Made by a program: the position numbers and the translations under genes
Notes under the pieces: model-generated
The model's database searches: none
What the model saw: the letters and a program-made list of their open reading frames with translations, nothing else
What the model was told of the DNA's origin: nothing
Origin: an uncultured Bacteroidota bacterium
Lineage (GTDB): Bacteria; Bacteroidota; Bacteroidia; UBA7662
Assembly (NCBI GenBank): GCA_903908015.1
Contig: CAIVQI010000082.1
Coordinates: 1-6,932 of the forward strand
Reading direction: 5' to 3'
DNA length: 6,932 bases
Shown: in pieces, positions 1-6,724 of the stretch
Layout: the number at the start of each line of letters is the position of its first letter
Position numbering within the stretch: the first letter of the stretch is position 1

Positions 1-382
1 CCTCTGACAGAGCACGCCAATGGCCCTGATCAACCAGAAAACGTCTAGAAAAAAGACCATTCATCAGTCTGCCACCGCTCGCAGGTTCGGATTCCAATGA
101 GGGGTGAGCATACAATTGAGCGAAAAATTGGCGGACGCTGGTAAGGCCCTTGGCGAGCATAAAAGTTTGGTCTCTGTAGTAGCCCGACCGGATATCGCCT
201 GCCGCAAACGCCCTGGCCATGGCCAATTGCGGGATTTCTTTTCCGTCTCCGAAAATGCCAAATTTGGCTTTTCCTGTGAGTACCTCTTTCCGACCGATCA
301 GGCTGGCTTGTCGACTGATCCAGGCAGTTCGGTAATCGGAGAGAACTTCTTTCTTAAATTCTTCAAAATTTAGTGCCTTCAT
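1..382 (-). CDS. Thiamine-diphosphate 2-oxoacid dehydrogenase E1 component, N-terminal part (probably branched-chain type; partial)
   Basis: The first 127 residues are visible and the gene continues past position 1, so no stop codon is seen. E1 enzymes decarboxylate 2-oxoacids on thiamine diphosphate and pass the acyl group to the lipoyl domain of E2. The fragment begins MKALNFEEFKKEVLSDYR and carries blocks I recognise from Bacteroidota E1 proteins, in which alpha and beta regions are usually fused: GRKEVLTGKAKFGIFGDGKE (residues 30-49), RSGYYRDQTFML (65-76, equivalent to the YRD region of E1-alpha), QFFAQLY (85-91) and GGRLMNG (103-109). The start chosen is the ATG at 382. An in-frame ATG at 418 would add 12 residues, but it lies only 5 nt after a promoter-like TATCTTTG, so the transcript would begin about there. 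Substrate (branched-chain 2-oxoacids rather than pyruvate) is inferred from family resemblance. The catalytic residues and the whole beta half lie outside the window. Confidence 0.85.
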   Translation of the reverse strand, partial: MKALNFEEFKKEVLSDYRTAWISRQASLIGRKEVLTGKAKFGIFGDGKEIPQLAMARAFAAGDIRSGYYRDQTFMLAKGLTSVRQFFAQLYAHPSLESEPASGGRLMNGLFSRRFLVDQGHWRALSE

Positions 383-423
383 ACTTTCTTTTGGCACAGA
401 TGTTGTATTGAGGGGCATGTTTG

Positions 424-431
424 CAAAGATA
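424..431 (-). promoter_or_regulatory. Candidate Bacteroidota -7 element (TATCTTTG) for the E1 gene
   Basis: Read on the minus strand, TATCTTTG is a perfect match to the Bacteroidota sigma-factor -7 consensus TAnnTTTG. Transcription would start near 417-418, giving a leader of about 35 nt to the ATG at 382. No TTG lies at the usual 17-23 nt upstream; the nearest, at 461-463, is 29 nt away. The call therefore rests on the -7 element alone. Confidence 0.5.
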
Positions 432-474
432 GCCATAGATTTCTTTTTTATTAAGACCATCAATCTTTGACCGC

Positions 475-502
475 TTGCATTCATTTCTTTTTTTTATTTT
501 TG
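475..502 (+). promoter_or_regulatory. Bacteroidota-type promoter of the DUF1573 gene
   Basis: TTG at 475-477, a 17-nt pyrimidine-rich spacer, then TATTTTTG at 495-502. This fits the TTG-N17-23-TAnnTTTG consensus described for Flavobacterium. A transcript start near 509 would leave a leader of about 19 nt before the ATG at 528. No Shine-Dalgarno sequence is seen, and the leader is A/T-rich, as is common in this phylum. This promoter and the one for the divergent E1 gene lie back to back in the same gap. Confidence 0.65.
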
Positions 503-527
503 TCCCACTCAAAACCATTTTTAAACC

Positions 528-986
528 ATGAAAAAACTTGCTTTTCTTTTTCTCTTTTCCTCTCTTGCATTCGGTGCGTTTGCACAGAGCGCTGCACCAG
601 CCGCACAACCAAAAAGTGCAGCGGTGATGAAATTCAAATCGGAGGCGCATGATTTTGGCACCATTACCGAAGGTGATAAGGCCACGCATGCTTTCGAATT
701 CACCAACACCGGATCTGAAACCTTGATTATCAGCAATGTTTCTGCATCTTGCGGTTGCACGACGCCAGAATGGACACGTGAGCCTGTAAAACCAGGTGAA
801 AAAGGAACAATCAAAGCTGTTTATAACTCCGCAGGCCGTCCGGGCATGTTCACCAAGCAAGTTACGGTAACAAGTAACGCCGGAACCGGAACACAGGTAC
901 TTACCATCAAAGGAAATGTGGTAAAAGCCGATGAAAATGTGCCCGAAAACAAAGGTGCCGCCAGTCCGGTTGCCAAGCCAAACTGA
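528..986 (+). CDS. Secreted DUF1573 domain protein
   Basis: A 152-residue exported protein. Residues 1-19 form a classic signal peptide: MKK, a hydrophobic stretch LAFLFLFSSLAFGA, and an AFA cleavage site before QSAAPA. There is no lipobox cysteine. An Ala/Pro-rich linker follows to about residue 33. One DUF1573 domain then spans about 35-132, with the family hallmarks HDFGTITEGD (41-50), FEFTNTGSETLIISNV (56-71), SCGCTTPEW (74-82), KPGEKGTI (88-95), the R-G-F region (104-108) and the closing strand LTIKGNV (125-131). The tail from 133 is polar and low in complexity. The domain is predicted to be an immunoglobulin-like (ASPM/SPD2/Hydin-like) beta-sandwich. Its biochemical role is not established, and calling it periplasmic or cell-envelope is inference from the signal peptide. 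The gene has its own promoter and terminator, so it is probably monocistronic. The start is fixed by the signal peptide. Confidence 0.9.
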   Translation: MKKLAFLFLFSSLAFGAFAQSAAPAAQPKSAAVMKFKSEAHDFGTITEGDKATHAFEFTNTGSETLIISNVSASCGCTTPEWTREPVKPGEKGTIKAVYNSAGRPGMFTKQVTVTSNAGTGTQVLTIKGNVVKADENVPENKGAASPVAKPN

Positions 987-994
987 TCAAATTC

Positions 995-1024
995 TTTAAA
1001 AGCATGTGAACCCGCGTATCTTTG
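995..1024 (+). promoter_or_regulatory. Candidate aminotransferase promoter, -7 element inside the terminator loop
   Basis: TATCTTTG at 1017-1024 matches TAnnTTTG exactly. TTTA at 995-998, 18 nt upstream, is a three-of-four match to the -33 TTTG. A transcript start near 1030 would leave about 12 nt before the ATG at 1043. The -7 element forms the whole loop of the DUF1573 terminator hairpin, so the two signals overlap physically. Confidence 0.5.
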
Positions 1025-1036
1025 CGCGGGTTTTTT
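1009..1036 (+). terminator. Rho-independent terminator of the DUF1573 gene
   Basis: A perfect 8-bp inverted repeat: AACCCGCG at 1009-1016 and CGCGGGTT at 1025-1032, separated by an 8-nt loop. The stem is GC-rich, and a run of six T at 1031-1036 begins in its last two bases. It starts 22 nt after the DUF1573 stop codon and ends just before the aminotransferase start at 1043. This is the only clear intrinsic terminator in the window. Confidence 0.88.
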
Positions 1037-1042
1037 ATTTAT

Positions 1043-2242
1043 ATGCCAAATCTATCGAACAGGGGATTGCAAATGCCCCCATCACCCATACGAAAACTTG
1101 TTCCATTCGCTGAGGCTGCTGCTTTGAGGGGCATCCGCATCCATCACCTTAATATTGGTCAGCCTGATATTCAAACGGTGCCGGGATTTATGGAGCGGAT
1201 CCGCACTTTTGACGCGCCCGTTCTGGAATATTCCCACTCTGCTGGTATGGAGTCGTATCGCAGATCCTATGCTGCATCCATGCAGGAACGAGGTGTTGAT
1301 CTCGATTACCGTCAAATAATGATCACTACGGGAGGTTCTGAGGCCCTTCTATTTGCCATGCTGAGTTGTCTGGATGCTGGTGATGAGGTGCTTATTCCTG
1401 AGCCTTTTTATGCCAATTACAATGGTTTTGCGCGTATGGCGGGGGTGAAGGTAATTCCCGTGCCCACCAGAATCGAAAATGGTTTTGCACTTCCACCATT
1501 ATCCGATTGGGAGCCACTCATCAGTTCACGAACGAAGGCGGTTTTGATTTGTCACCCCAATAATCCAACGGGGGTCATGTACTCATTGGCAGAACTGCAG
1601 CAGTTGGGTGCGCTGGTGAAGCAACATAACTTGTTTTTGTTTTCGGATGAAGTCTACCGCATGTTTGCGTATGATGGAGCGACACACCACTCAGTTCTTG
1701 AGTTGCCCGGGCTGGCCGACCACGCCGTGGTGGTGGAGAGTGTTTCCAAGGTCTTCAGTGCGTGTGGTGCCCGAATTGGTGCGCTGATGAGCAGAAATTC
1801 CGACTTGATGGCTGTGGCGCTAAAATATGGTCAAGCTCGTTTGAGTCCGCCTACCCTCGAGCAATTGGGTGCTGAAGCCGCGTTGTCTGCCCCTGCATCT
1901 TATTTTGAGCAAGTTCGTTTGGCCTATGAGAACAGGAGAAATTTGGTTGTTTCGGCCCTTAGATCAATGCCAGGTGTGGTTTGTCCGCATCCGGGCGGTG
2001 CCTTCTATTGCATGGTATCCTTGCCGGTCGACGATACTGATGAATTCTGTCGGTGGTTGCTAGATTCTTTTTCCTACAAAGGTTGTACCGTTATGTTGGC
2101 TCCAGGAAGTGGTTTCTATGCTCAGCCAGAAAGCGGCCGACAACAGGCCCGTATCGCTTATGTGCTCGAAAATGATCGGTTGAGTGAAGCCATGGAAGCT
2201 TTAGGGGAAGGCCTCTTGCAATACCCTGGTCGTTTGAGTTAG
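1043..2242 (+). CDS. PLP-dependent class I/II aminotransferase
   Basis: A 399-residue fold-type I aminotransferase that moves an amino group between an amino acid and a 2-oxoacid in the cytoplasm. Visible motifs, numbered from this start: SNRGLQMPPSPIRKLVPFA (5-23), the opening typical of this bacterial group; LNIGQPD (36-42); YSHSAG (63-68); GGSEA (97-101, PLP phosphate contact); HPNNPTG (171-177, with the PLP-binding Asn at 174); SDEVYR (201-206, with Asp202 facing the pyridine nitrogen and Tyr205); SVSK (233-236, with Lys236 the Schiff-base lysine), followed by GARIG; and ARIAY (369-373, with Arg370 for the substrate carboxylate). All catalytic residues are intact and length is normal. The ATG at 1043 is chosen because the only upstream extension starts at a TTG inside the terminator hairpin. 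Substrate cannot be read from the sequence; aspartate, alanine or aromatic amino acids are all possible. acs follows 54 bp downstream on the same strand. Confidence 0.92.
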   Translation: MPNLSNRGLQMPPSPIRKLVPFAEAAALRGIRIHHLNIGQPDIQTVPGFMERIRTFDAPVLEYSHSAGMESYRRSYAASMQERGVDLDYRQIMITTGGSEALLFAMLSCLDAGDEVLIPEPFYANYNGFARMAGVKVIPVPTRIENGFALPPLSDWEPLISSRTKAVLICHPNNPTGVMYSLAELQQLGALVKQHNLFLFSDEVYRMFAYDGATHHSVLELPGLADHAVVVESVSKVFSACGARIGALMSRNSDLMAVALKYGQARLSPPTLEQLGAEAALSAPASYFEQVRLAYENRRNLVVSALRSMPGVVCPHPGGAFYCMVSLPVDDTDEFCRWLLDSFSYKGCTVMLAPGSGFYAQPESGRQQARIAYVLENDRLSEAMEALGEGLLQYPGRLS

Positions 2243-2257
2243 TCCCGGCTACCGTCG

Positions 2258-2291
2258 TTGGCCACCTTGTATGCATTTTTTTGTTAATTTG
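2258..2291 (+). promoter_or_regulatory. Weak candidate promoter for acs
   Basis: TTG at 2258-2260, 23 nt, then TTAATTTG at 2284-2291, a seven-of-eight match to TAnnTTTG. The element ends 5 nt before the acs ATG at 2297, so a transcript from here would have almost no leader. No terminator hairpin is visible between the aminotransferase stop and acs, so read-through from the aminotransferase gene is an equally good explanation for acs expression. Confidence 0.3.
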
Positions 2292-2296
2292 GGGCT

Positions 2297-4195
2297 ATGA
2301 TTCAAGCCTTTGAAAGCATCGGTGCCTATGAAAAGGCCATGCAGTGGAGTGTCGACCAACCAGAGACATATTGGGCACAGGTCGCATCACATTATTCATG
2401 GATACAGCCTTGGTCGCAGGTGGTGCGTTGGGACTTTCACAACCACGATGTACGTTGGTTTGAAGGAGCCGAACTGAACATTACGCTGAATTGCCTCGAC
2501 CGGCACATGGCCGAGCGGGGCAACGCCACTGCGCTCATTTGGGAGCCAGGTGATCCACATGGGATGCCACGTACGTTTACCTACAAGGAGTTGCTCCATG
2601 AGGTGGAGCGAACTGCAGCTGCGCTGAGGCGACAAGGAATGGCAAAAGGAGATCGGATCTGCGTATACATGCCCATGGTGCCAGAACTGGCCATTGTGGT
2701 ATTGGCCATAGCCCGAATTGGGGCCATTCATTCTGTGGTATTCGGGGGTTTTTCAGCCCATAGCCTTGCAGATCGAATTGCTGATGCGGGTTGTCGAATG
2801 GTGATCACGGCAGATTCCATCGTACGTGGGGGAAAGATGATCCCCTGTAAAACGGTGGTTGATGAAGCACTAAACTATTGTGGTGGTGTTGAAAAGGTGT
2901 GGGTGTATCGAGTTTGTGGAGCTCCAGTGGATTTGGTAGCCGGACGAGATGTCGACGCTTTGGATGAGATCAGTCGTTCTTCGGATTTGGGCGGGCATGC
3001 TGAGGTCATGAAAGCTGAGGACCCCTTGTTTATCTTGTATACCTCCGGTTCAACAGGTAAACCTAAAGGGGTGGTACACACCTGTGCCGGCTATATGGTT
3101 TATGCGGGCTATAGTTTTGCTCATGTTTTCAGGGCCAAACCGGGTGAAGTGTTTTGGTGCACGGCCGATATCGGATGGATCACTGGACATACCTATTTGT
3201 TGTATGCCCCATTGCTACAGGGAACAACGACACTTATGTTTGAAGGTGTACCTACATGGCCTAAACCAGATCGATTTTGGCAAGTATGCGAGCGGCACCA
3301 TGTAAACCTGCTTTATACGGCTCCTACAGCGATTCGGGCACTGATGGCGGCTGGCGATGATTGGGTGAAACCCTACGCCATGAACAACTTGCGGGTATTG
3401 GGCAGTGTTGGTGAGCCCATCAATGAGGAAGCTTGGCAATGGTACCACCGCGAAGTTGGGAAGGGCAGGTGCCCCATTACCGACACTTGGTGGCAGACCG
3501 AAACAGGGGGTATTCTCATTGCTGCATTGGCCGGAATATCGACACTCAAACCAACTTTTGCTGGATTGCCTTTGCCTGGAATTCAACCCGTATTGCTCGA
3601 TGCTCAAGGGGATATAATTCAAGAAAACGATCGAGAAGGCTATTTGGCTATTCGTTATCCGTGGCCTTCCATGATTCGGACCACTTGGGGCGATCATGAG
3701 CGATGCCGTCAAACATATTTTGGTGCCTACCCGGGCTACTATTTCACTGGTGATGGTGCCCGTCGCGATGCCGATGGCTACTACAGAATTATTGGCCGGG
3801 TGGATGATGTTTTGAATGTCTCAGGCCACCGCATTGGAACAGCCGAGGTCGAGAATGCCATCAACATGCACCCCATGGTGGCTGAGTCGGCCGTGGTAGG
3901 TGTTGCTGATGATTTGAAAGGCCAAGCCATCTATGCATTTGTGATTGGTAAGGGGGAAATTTCAGATCCCGATACCATGCGCTCAGAGATCACGGCAACC
4001 GTTGCCGAATTTATTGGAAAAATTGCACGTCCTGATAAAATACAATGGGTCACTGGATTGCCCAAAACCCGTTCTGGTAAAATCATGCGACGCATTCTTC
4101 GAAAGATTGCCGAAGGGGATACTTCCCAATTGGGAGATACATCAACATTGCTGGATCCATCAGTGGTGGATCAGCTGATTCGCGGAAGGGTTTGA
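2297..4195 (+). CDS. acs: Acetyl-CoA synthetase (AMP-forming)
   Basis: A 632-residue member of the ANL adenylating enzyme superfamily that converts acetate, ATP and CoA to acetyl-CoA, AMP and pyrophosphate in the cytoplasm. The order of motifs is complete: Acs N-terminal segment with YWAQVA (25-30) and LNITLNCLDRH (60-70); GGFSAHSLADRI (150-161); the ATP phosphate loop YTSGSTGKPKG (248-258); TADIGWITGH (289-298); YTAPTAIRALM (340-350); DTWWQTETGG (396-405), whose tryptophan limits the acyl pocket to short acids; YFTGDGA (482-488); the hinge region GRVDDVLNVSGHR (500-512); and PKTRSGKIMRR (589-599). Lys595 in the last motif is the catalytic lysine that protein acetyltransferases modify in other bacteria, so the same control is possible here. 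Length is slightly under the usual 640-650 because the N-terminus is short. The ATG at 2297 is supported by family-like sequence from residue 5 on. Propionate as a side substrate cannot be excluded. Confidence 0.96.
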   Translation: MIQAFESIGAYEKAMQWSVDQPETYWAQVASHYSWIQPWSQVVRWDFHNHDVRWFEGAELNITLNCLDRHMAERGNATALIWEPGDPHGMPRTFTYKELLHEVERTAAALRRQGMAKGDRICVYMPMVPELAIVVLAIARIGAIHSVVFGGFSAHSLADRIADAGCRMVITADSIVRGGKMIPCKTVVDEALNYCGGVEKVWVYRVCGAPVDLVAGRDVDALDEISRSSDLGGHAEVMKAEDPLFILYTSGSTGKPKGVVHTCAGYMVYAGYSFAHVFRAKPGEVFWCTADIGWITGHTYLLYAPLLQGTTTLMFEGVPTWPKPDRFWQVCERHHVNLLYTAPTAIRALMAAGDDWVKPYAMNNLRVLGSVGEPINEEAWQWYHREVGKGRCPITDTWWQTETGGILIAALAGISTLKPTFAGLPLPGIQPVLLDAQGDIIQENDREGYLAIRYPWPSMIRTTWGDHERCRQTYFGAYPGYYFTGDGARRDADGYYRIIGRVDDVLNVSGHRIGTAEVENAINMHPMVAESAVVGVADDLKGQAIYAFVIGKGEISDPDTMRSEITATVAEFIGKIARPDKIQWVTGLPKTRSGKIMRRILRKIAEGDTSQLGDTSTLLDPSVVDQLIRGRV

Positions 4196-4277
4196 AGAAC
4201 CAGTTGATTGATATGTTTTAAGCTGATGTCAGTCGATCATGCGCATCAAGTGAAGTATGGTGCCTTTTGCATAGGGT

Positions 4278-5297
4278 CTAAATGGACAGCAAAAGGATCA
4301 CCAAAATTGTTTGTAGGGCGAAGATGACAGCGCCACCCAGTCCGGCCGAAGGCCCAACCGAAAGCAATTGGCGGATATTAATGCCCAAACCGATGCCGGT
4401 CATGGCCATGAGGAGAAGGTATTTGCCGGCATCTTTCATCAGATTAACCACATTTTGCGGAATGAGGCCGGTAGAAACAATAAGACTGCTGATTAAAAAT
4501 CCCCATACATACCAGGGAACGACTGAAAGTAATCCTTCTGGTTGAACATCGACAGCGCGACTGCCTGCTGCGGGCTGAATGTTTACGCGAGTCATCAACC
4601 ACCCCATGAGCAGTACCGCTGGGCCAAGCCATAAGATTCGTACCATTTTCACCAGCAGTGCTAAGGAGAGCACATCCGATCCCAATGCTTGTCCGGCCCC
4701 TGCTACATGACCGACTGATTGCAAAACAGAACCGAACAGTAAGGCAGATGCTTCAATGGGCAGCTGGAGTTGGCTGCTGATCATGGGAAACAAGATGATT
4801 CCGAATGTGCCCAAAAGATTGACCGTGGCTACTGAAACCCCAATTTCTGTTGCGGTAGCACCCACAACGGGCGCTGCCGCTGCAATCGCACTATTGCCAC
4901 AGATGGCCTGACCGGCACCCATGGTCCACCGCATGGCATTTGTAGACCCACGCATGATCAGTTGGGCTGATACCAATGCAATCACCACAGAGGCCAAAAT
5001 GTACCCCCAATATTGCGGAGGCAGGTTGAGCGCCTGCCTGAGGTCCATGCCGAACCCCAAAAGCATGGTGGCCACAGCCAGAAGGTGCTTTTCAGAATAT
5101 TTCCAAGCAGATCGTCCCGAATAATTGGGGGCCATAAAGTTACCCAACATGATAGCGCATAACAGAGCCGAAGTGATGCTGTCGATGGGCTTCAAGTAGG
5201 GTTCTATCAATAGGGAAAAAACGGCAATCCCGATGATCACAAGCCAGCCCATCAAGTGTTTTGGGGGCATAGGAATGGGTGTTTTCAATGATATCAT
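4278..5297 (-). CDS. YeiH-family (UPF0324) putative sulfate exporter, integral membrane protein
   Basis: A 339-residue, very hydrophobic protein with about ten or eleven predicted membrane helices (roughly 14-33, 37-56, 72-90, 97-115, 128-148, 152-173, 184-204, 209-234, 260-281, 291-310, 318-338). I recognise the YeiH/UPF0324 family from GAGQAICGNSAIAAAAPVV (127-145), with its small-residue ICG turn, the following stretch EIGVSVATVNLLGTFGI, SVLQSVGHVAGAG (190-202) and LLVKMVRILWLGPAVLL (214-230). Length is normal for the family. Members are annotated as putative sulfate exporters, but the substrate is poorly established and may be sulfite or another anion. Its ATG overlaps the stop of the upstream saccharopine dehydrogenase gene by 4 bp, so the two are surely cotranscribed and probably translationally coupled. 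That context hints at a link to amino-acid catabolism. No clear terminator is seen after its stop, where it converges on acs. Confidence 0.85.
   Translation of the reverse strand: MISLKTPIPMPPKHLMGWLVIIGIAVFSLLIEPYLKPIDSITSALLCAIMLGNFMAPNYSGRSAWKYSEKHLLAVATMLLGFGMDLRQALNLPPQYWGYILASVVIALVSAQLIMRGSTNAMRWTMGAGQAICGNSAIAAAAPVVGATATEIGVSVATVNLLGTFGIILFPMISSQLQLPIEASALLFGSVLQSVGHVAGAGQALGSDVLSLALLVKMVRILWLGPAVLLMGWLMTRVNIQPAAGSRAVDVQPEGLLSVVPWYVWGFLISSLIVSTGLIPQNVVNLMKDAGKYLLLMAMTGIGLGINIRQLLSVGPSAGLGGAVIFALQTILVILLLSI
5294..5297 (-). other. ATGA stop/start overlap between two genes
   Basis: On the minus strand, ATGA holds the ATG of the YeiH-family gene (5297-5295) and the TGA of the saccharopine dehydrogenase gene (5296-5294). 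Such overlaps generally mean one transcript with reinitiation by the terminating ribosome. No separate ribosome binding site is obvious for the second gene. Confidence 0.9.
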
Positions 5298-6673
5298 GAA
5301 ATAAAGAGGTCTTGCAATTGTTCCGTATCGGATTCTGAAAAATGAACCCCGTAGGCCGATAACTCCTGTAGAATGGGTTTGTAGATTTCTTGAAGGATTG
5401 GAATATGAACACCAAGCGAAGGGATTTGTCCTTGTAAAAACAGGCGTACGGCTATTGCGAGGGGCAGGCCAACAGTTTTCGCCATCGCGGTGCGGGTCGC
5501 GTCTTCACCGATGATGTCTAAAGTTGAGGTTCGTGATCTGAGTGCCCCGTTGTATTCATAATCTACTCGGTGGTGCATCACCACTCGGTCGCGGTCGGAT
5601 GAATCTAGCGACCAGTGAGTTAACAAAATGTGTTCCAGAAACTCAGCTGGTGTAGCGGAAATATTGGGAAGTGGGATCGGATCGAACAAACCGATCGACT
5701 CAAATTGATTCAAGATTTTATTCATTTGATCCGATGGGTATCCCAGGTCGGTTTTCAATACGCGTTCCAATGCACCTTTAGGGTCTTTGCCGTATTGAGG
5801 CGGTAAAAATTCCACCAACAAATCGCGGCGCGTTCGGGTTTTCGCCTGTAGTTGGTAGTGGTTCAGTGTGAGCCCGAGGTGGACCAAGGCCGACCAGCCC
5901 TGCATATAATCGGGGTAACGGAATGTTGCTCTTAAAAGGGTAGGAACGTCTTTTAAGCCGTAAAGGGTGGTATAGGGCAGGGAATCGCGGTTGGGATAGG
6001 CGTCGAGATGGCCCACGCCAGGGACGTTGATCCTGATTGGCTCCCGAAAGATGCGTGCATAGGGAAGTTGACGGGTTGAATGCTGGTAGCGATATTGTGC
6101 CGGGCCAGGTGAACCTGCGAGCACCACATTTCTGGGATTCCATGAAAACTTATAGTGCCACGGCTGATTGTCGCATTCTGCTGCGATAAGTCCACCTGTA
6201 AATGAATAGAATCCAGTGATCCGGGCACCCTCCGCGGTCAATTGTCCAAGAAGCTCCATGGTGCTCATGTGATCAATTCCGGGGTCGCATCCCAACTCAT
6301 TTAGGAAAAGAAGGCCGGCGCGTTTCACCTGATCATCAAGTTTCTGCATCTCTGCAGAAACATAAGAGGCTGTGAAAAGCGAAACATTCTGTTGCAGCGC
6401 CAAACGGGCAACAACCGGATGCTTGTCGGCAGGCAAAAGGGAGACAACAAGCTTTTGATTTTTTAGAAGTTCTTGAAGGATGTTTTCGTCTGCTAAATCA
6501 GCCGCAACCGCGCGGGCTTGGGAGTGTCCACGGGCAGCCCGCTCGGCCGCTTCAGCATGCAAATCCGCTATGGTGATGATCCATTGGTTTTGTGCTGCGT
6601 GCTCGAGTAGGTAGTCGATTAAGTACGTGGCCGACCGCCCGGCTCCCAGTACAAGTATAGAGGATTCTGCCAT
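5294..6673 (-). CDS. Saccharopine dehydrogenase / saccharopine reductase-like protein
   Basis: A 459-residue NAD(P)-dependent enzyme related to yeast Lys9 and to the C-terminal half of animal AASS, which interconvert saccharopine with aminoadipate semialdehyde plus glutamate. Numbered from the chosen start: Rossmann motif ILVLGAGRSATYLIDYLL (6-23); VVSLLPADKHPVVA (76-89); TASYVS (101-106); NELGCDPGIDHM (125-136), a family hallmark; SFTGGL (157-162); YKFSWNPRNVVLAG (174-187); YPNRDSL (226-232); and the C-terminal MAKTVGLPLAIA (397-408). Length matches single-domain family members. The frame is open back to an ATG at 6817, but those 48 extra residues look non-conserved and would overlap the divergent cytidine deaminase gene, while the Rossmann strand begins directly after the ATG at 6673; hence that start. 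In this phylum the likely role is lysine degradation, though the direction is inferred and no lysine-ketoglutarate reductase partner is in the window. It is the first gene of a unit with the YeiH-family gene. Confidence 0.9.
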   Translation of the reverse strand: MAESSILVLGAGRSATYLIDYLLEHAAQNQWIITIADLHAEAAERAARGHSQARAVAADLADENILQELLKNQKLVVSLLPADKHPVVARLALQQNVSLFTASYVSAEMQKLDDQVKRAGLLFLNELGCDPGIDHMSTMELLGQLTAEGARITGFYSFTGGLIAAECDNQPWHYKFSWNPRNVVLAGSPGPAQYRYQHSTRQLPYARIFREPIRINVPGVGHLDAYPNRDSLPYTTLYGLKDVPTLLRATFRYPDYMQGWSALVHLGLTLNHYQLQAKTRTRRDLLVEFLPPQYGKDPKGALERVLKTDLGYPSDQMNKILNQFESIGLFDPIPLPNISATPAEFLEHILLTHWSLDSSDRDRVVMHHRVDYEYNGALRSRTSTLDIIGEDATRTAMAKTVGLPLAIAVRLFLQGQIPSLGVHIPILQEIYKPILQELSAYGVHFSESDTEQLQDLFIS

Positions 6674-6685
6674 GGATTTGGTGAT

Positions 6686-6704
6686 TTGTTTAAAATTGTT
6701 TAAA
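6686..6704. repeat. Short tandem repeat TTGTTTAAA in a divergent intergenic gap
   Basis: TTGTTTAAA occurs at 6686-6694 and again at 6696-6704, a 10-bp period close to one helical turn, and TTG follows at 6705-6707 as if starting a third copy. It occupies almost half of the 51-bp gap between the divergent saccharopine dehydrogenase and cytidine deaminase starts. It could be a regulator site or simply the A/T-rich part of the promoters. TAAAATTG at 6691-6698 is a seven-of-eight match to TAnnTTTG on the plus strand. Confidence 0.4.
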
Positions 6705-6724
6705 TTGTCGAGTTCATGCTTGGA

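Noticed and set aside
363..860. A 165-codon open frame on the minus strand opposite the DUF1573 gene
   Set aside because: It is antisense to a well-supported signal peptide and DUF1573 domain, spans the divergent promoter region, and its translation has no recognisable domain.
1022..1042. TTG start at 1022 for the aminotransferase
   Set aside because: It lies inside the terminator hairpin and the added residues (MRGFFIY) are encoded by the stem and T-run; the ATG at 1043 fits the family's N-terminus.
3215..3712. A 165-codon open frame on the minus strand inside acs
   Set aside because: It is fully antisense to conserved Acs motifs, including DTWWQTETGG, and its translation is low in plausible structure; a shadow of the real gene.
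4224..4248. Possible terminator hairpin after acs (TGATG...CATCA)
   Set aside because: The stem is only 5 bp with a loop of about 15 nt and has no following T-run.
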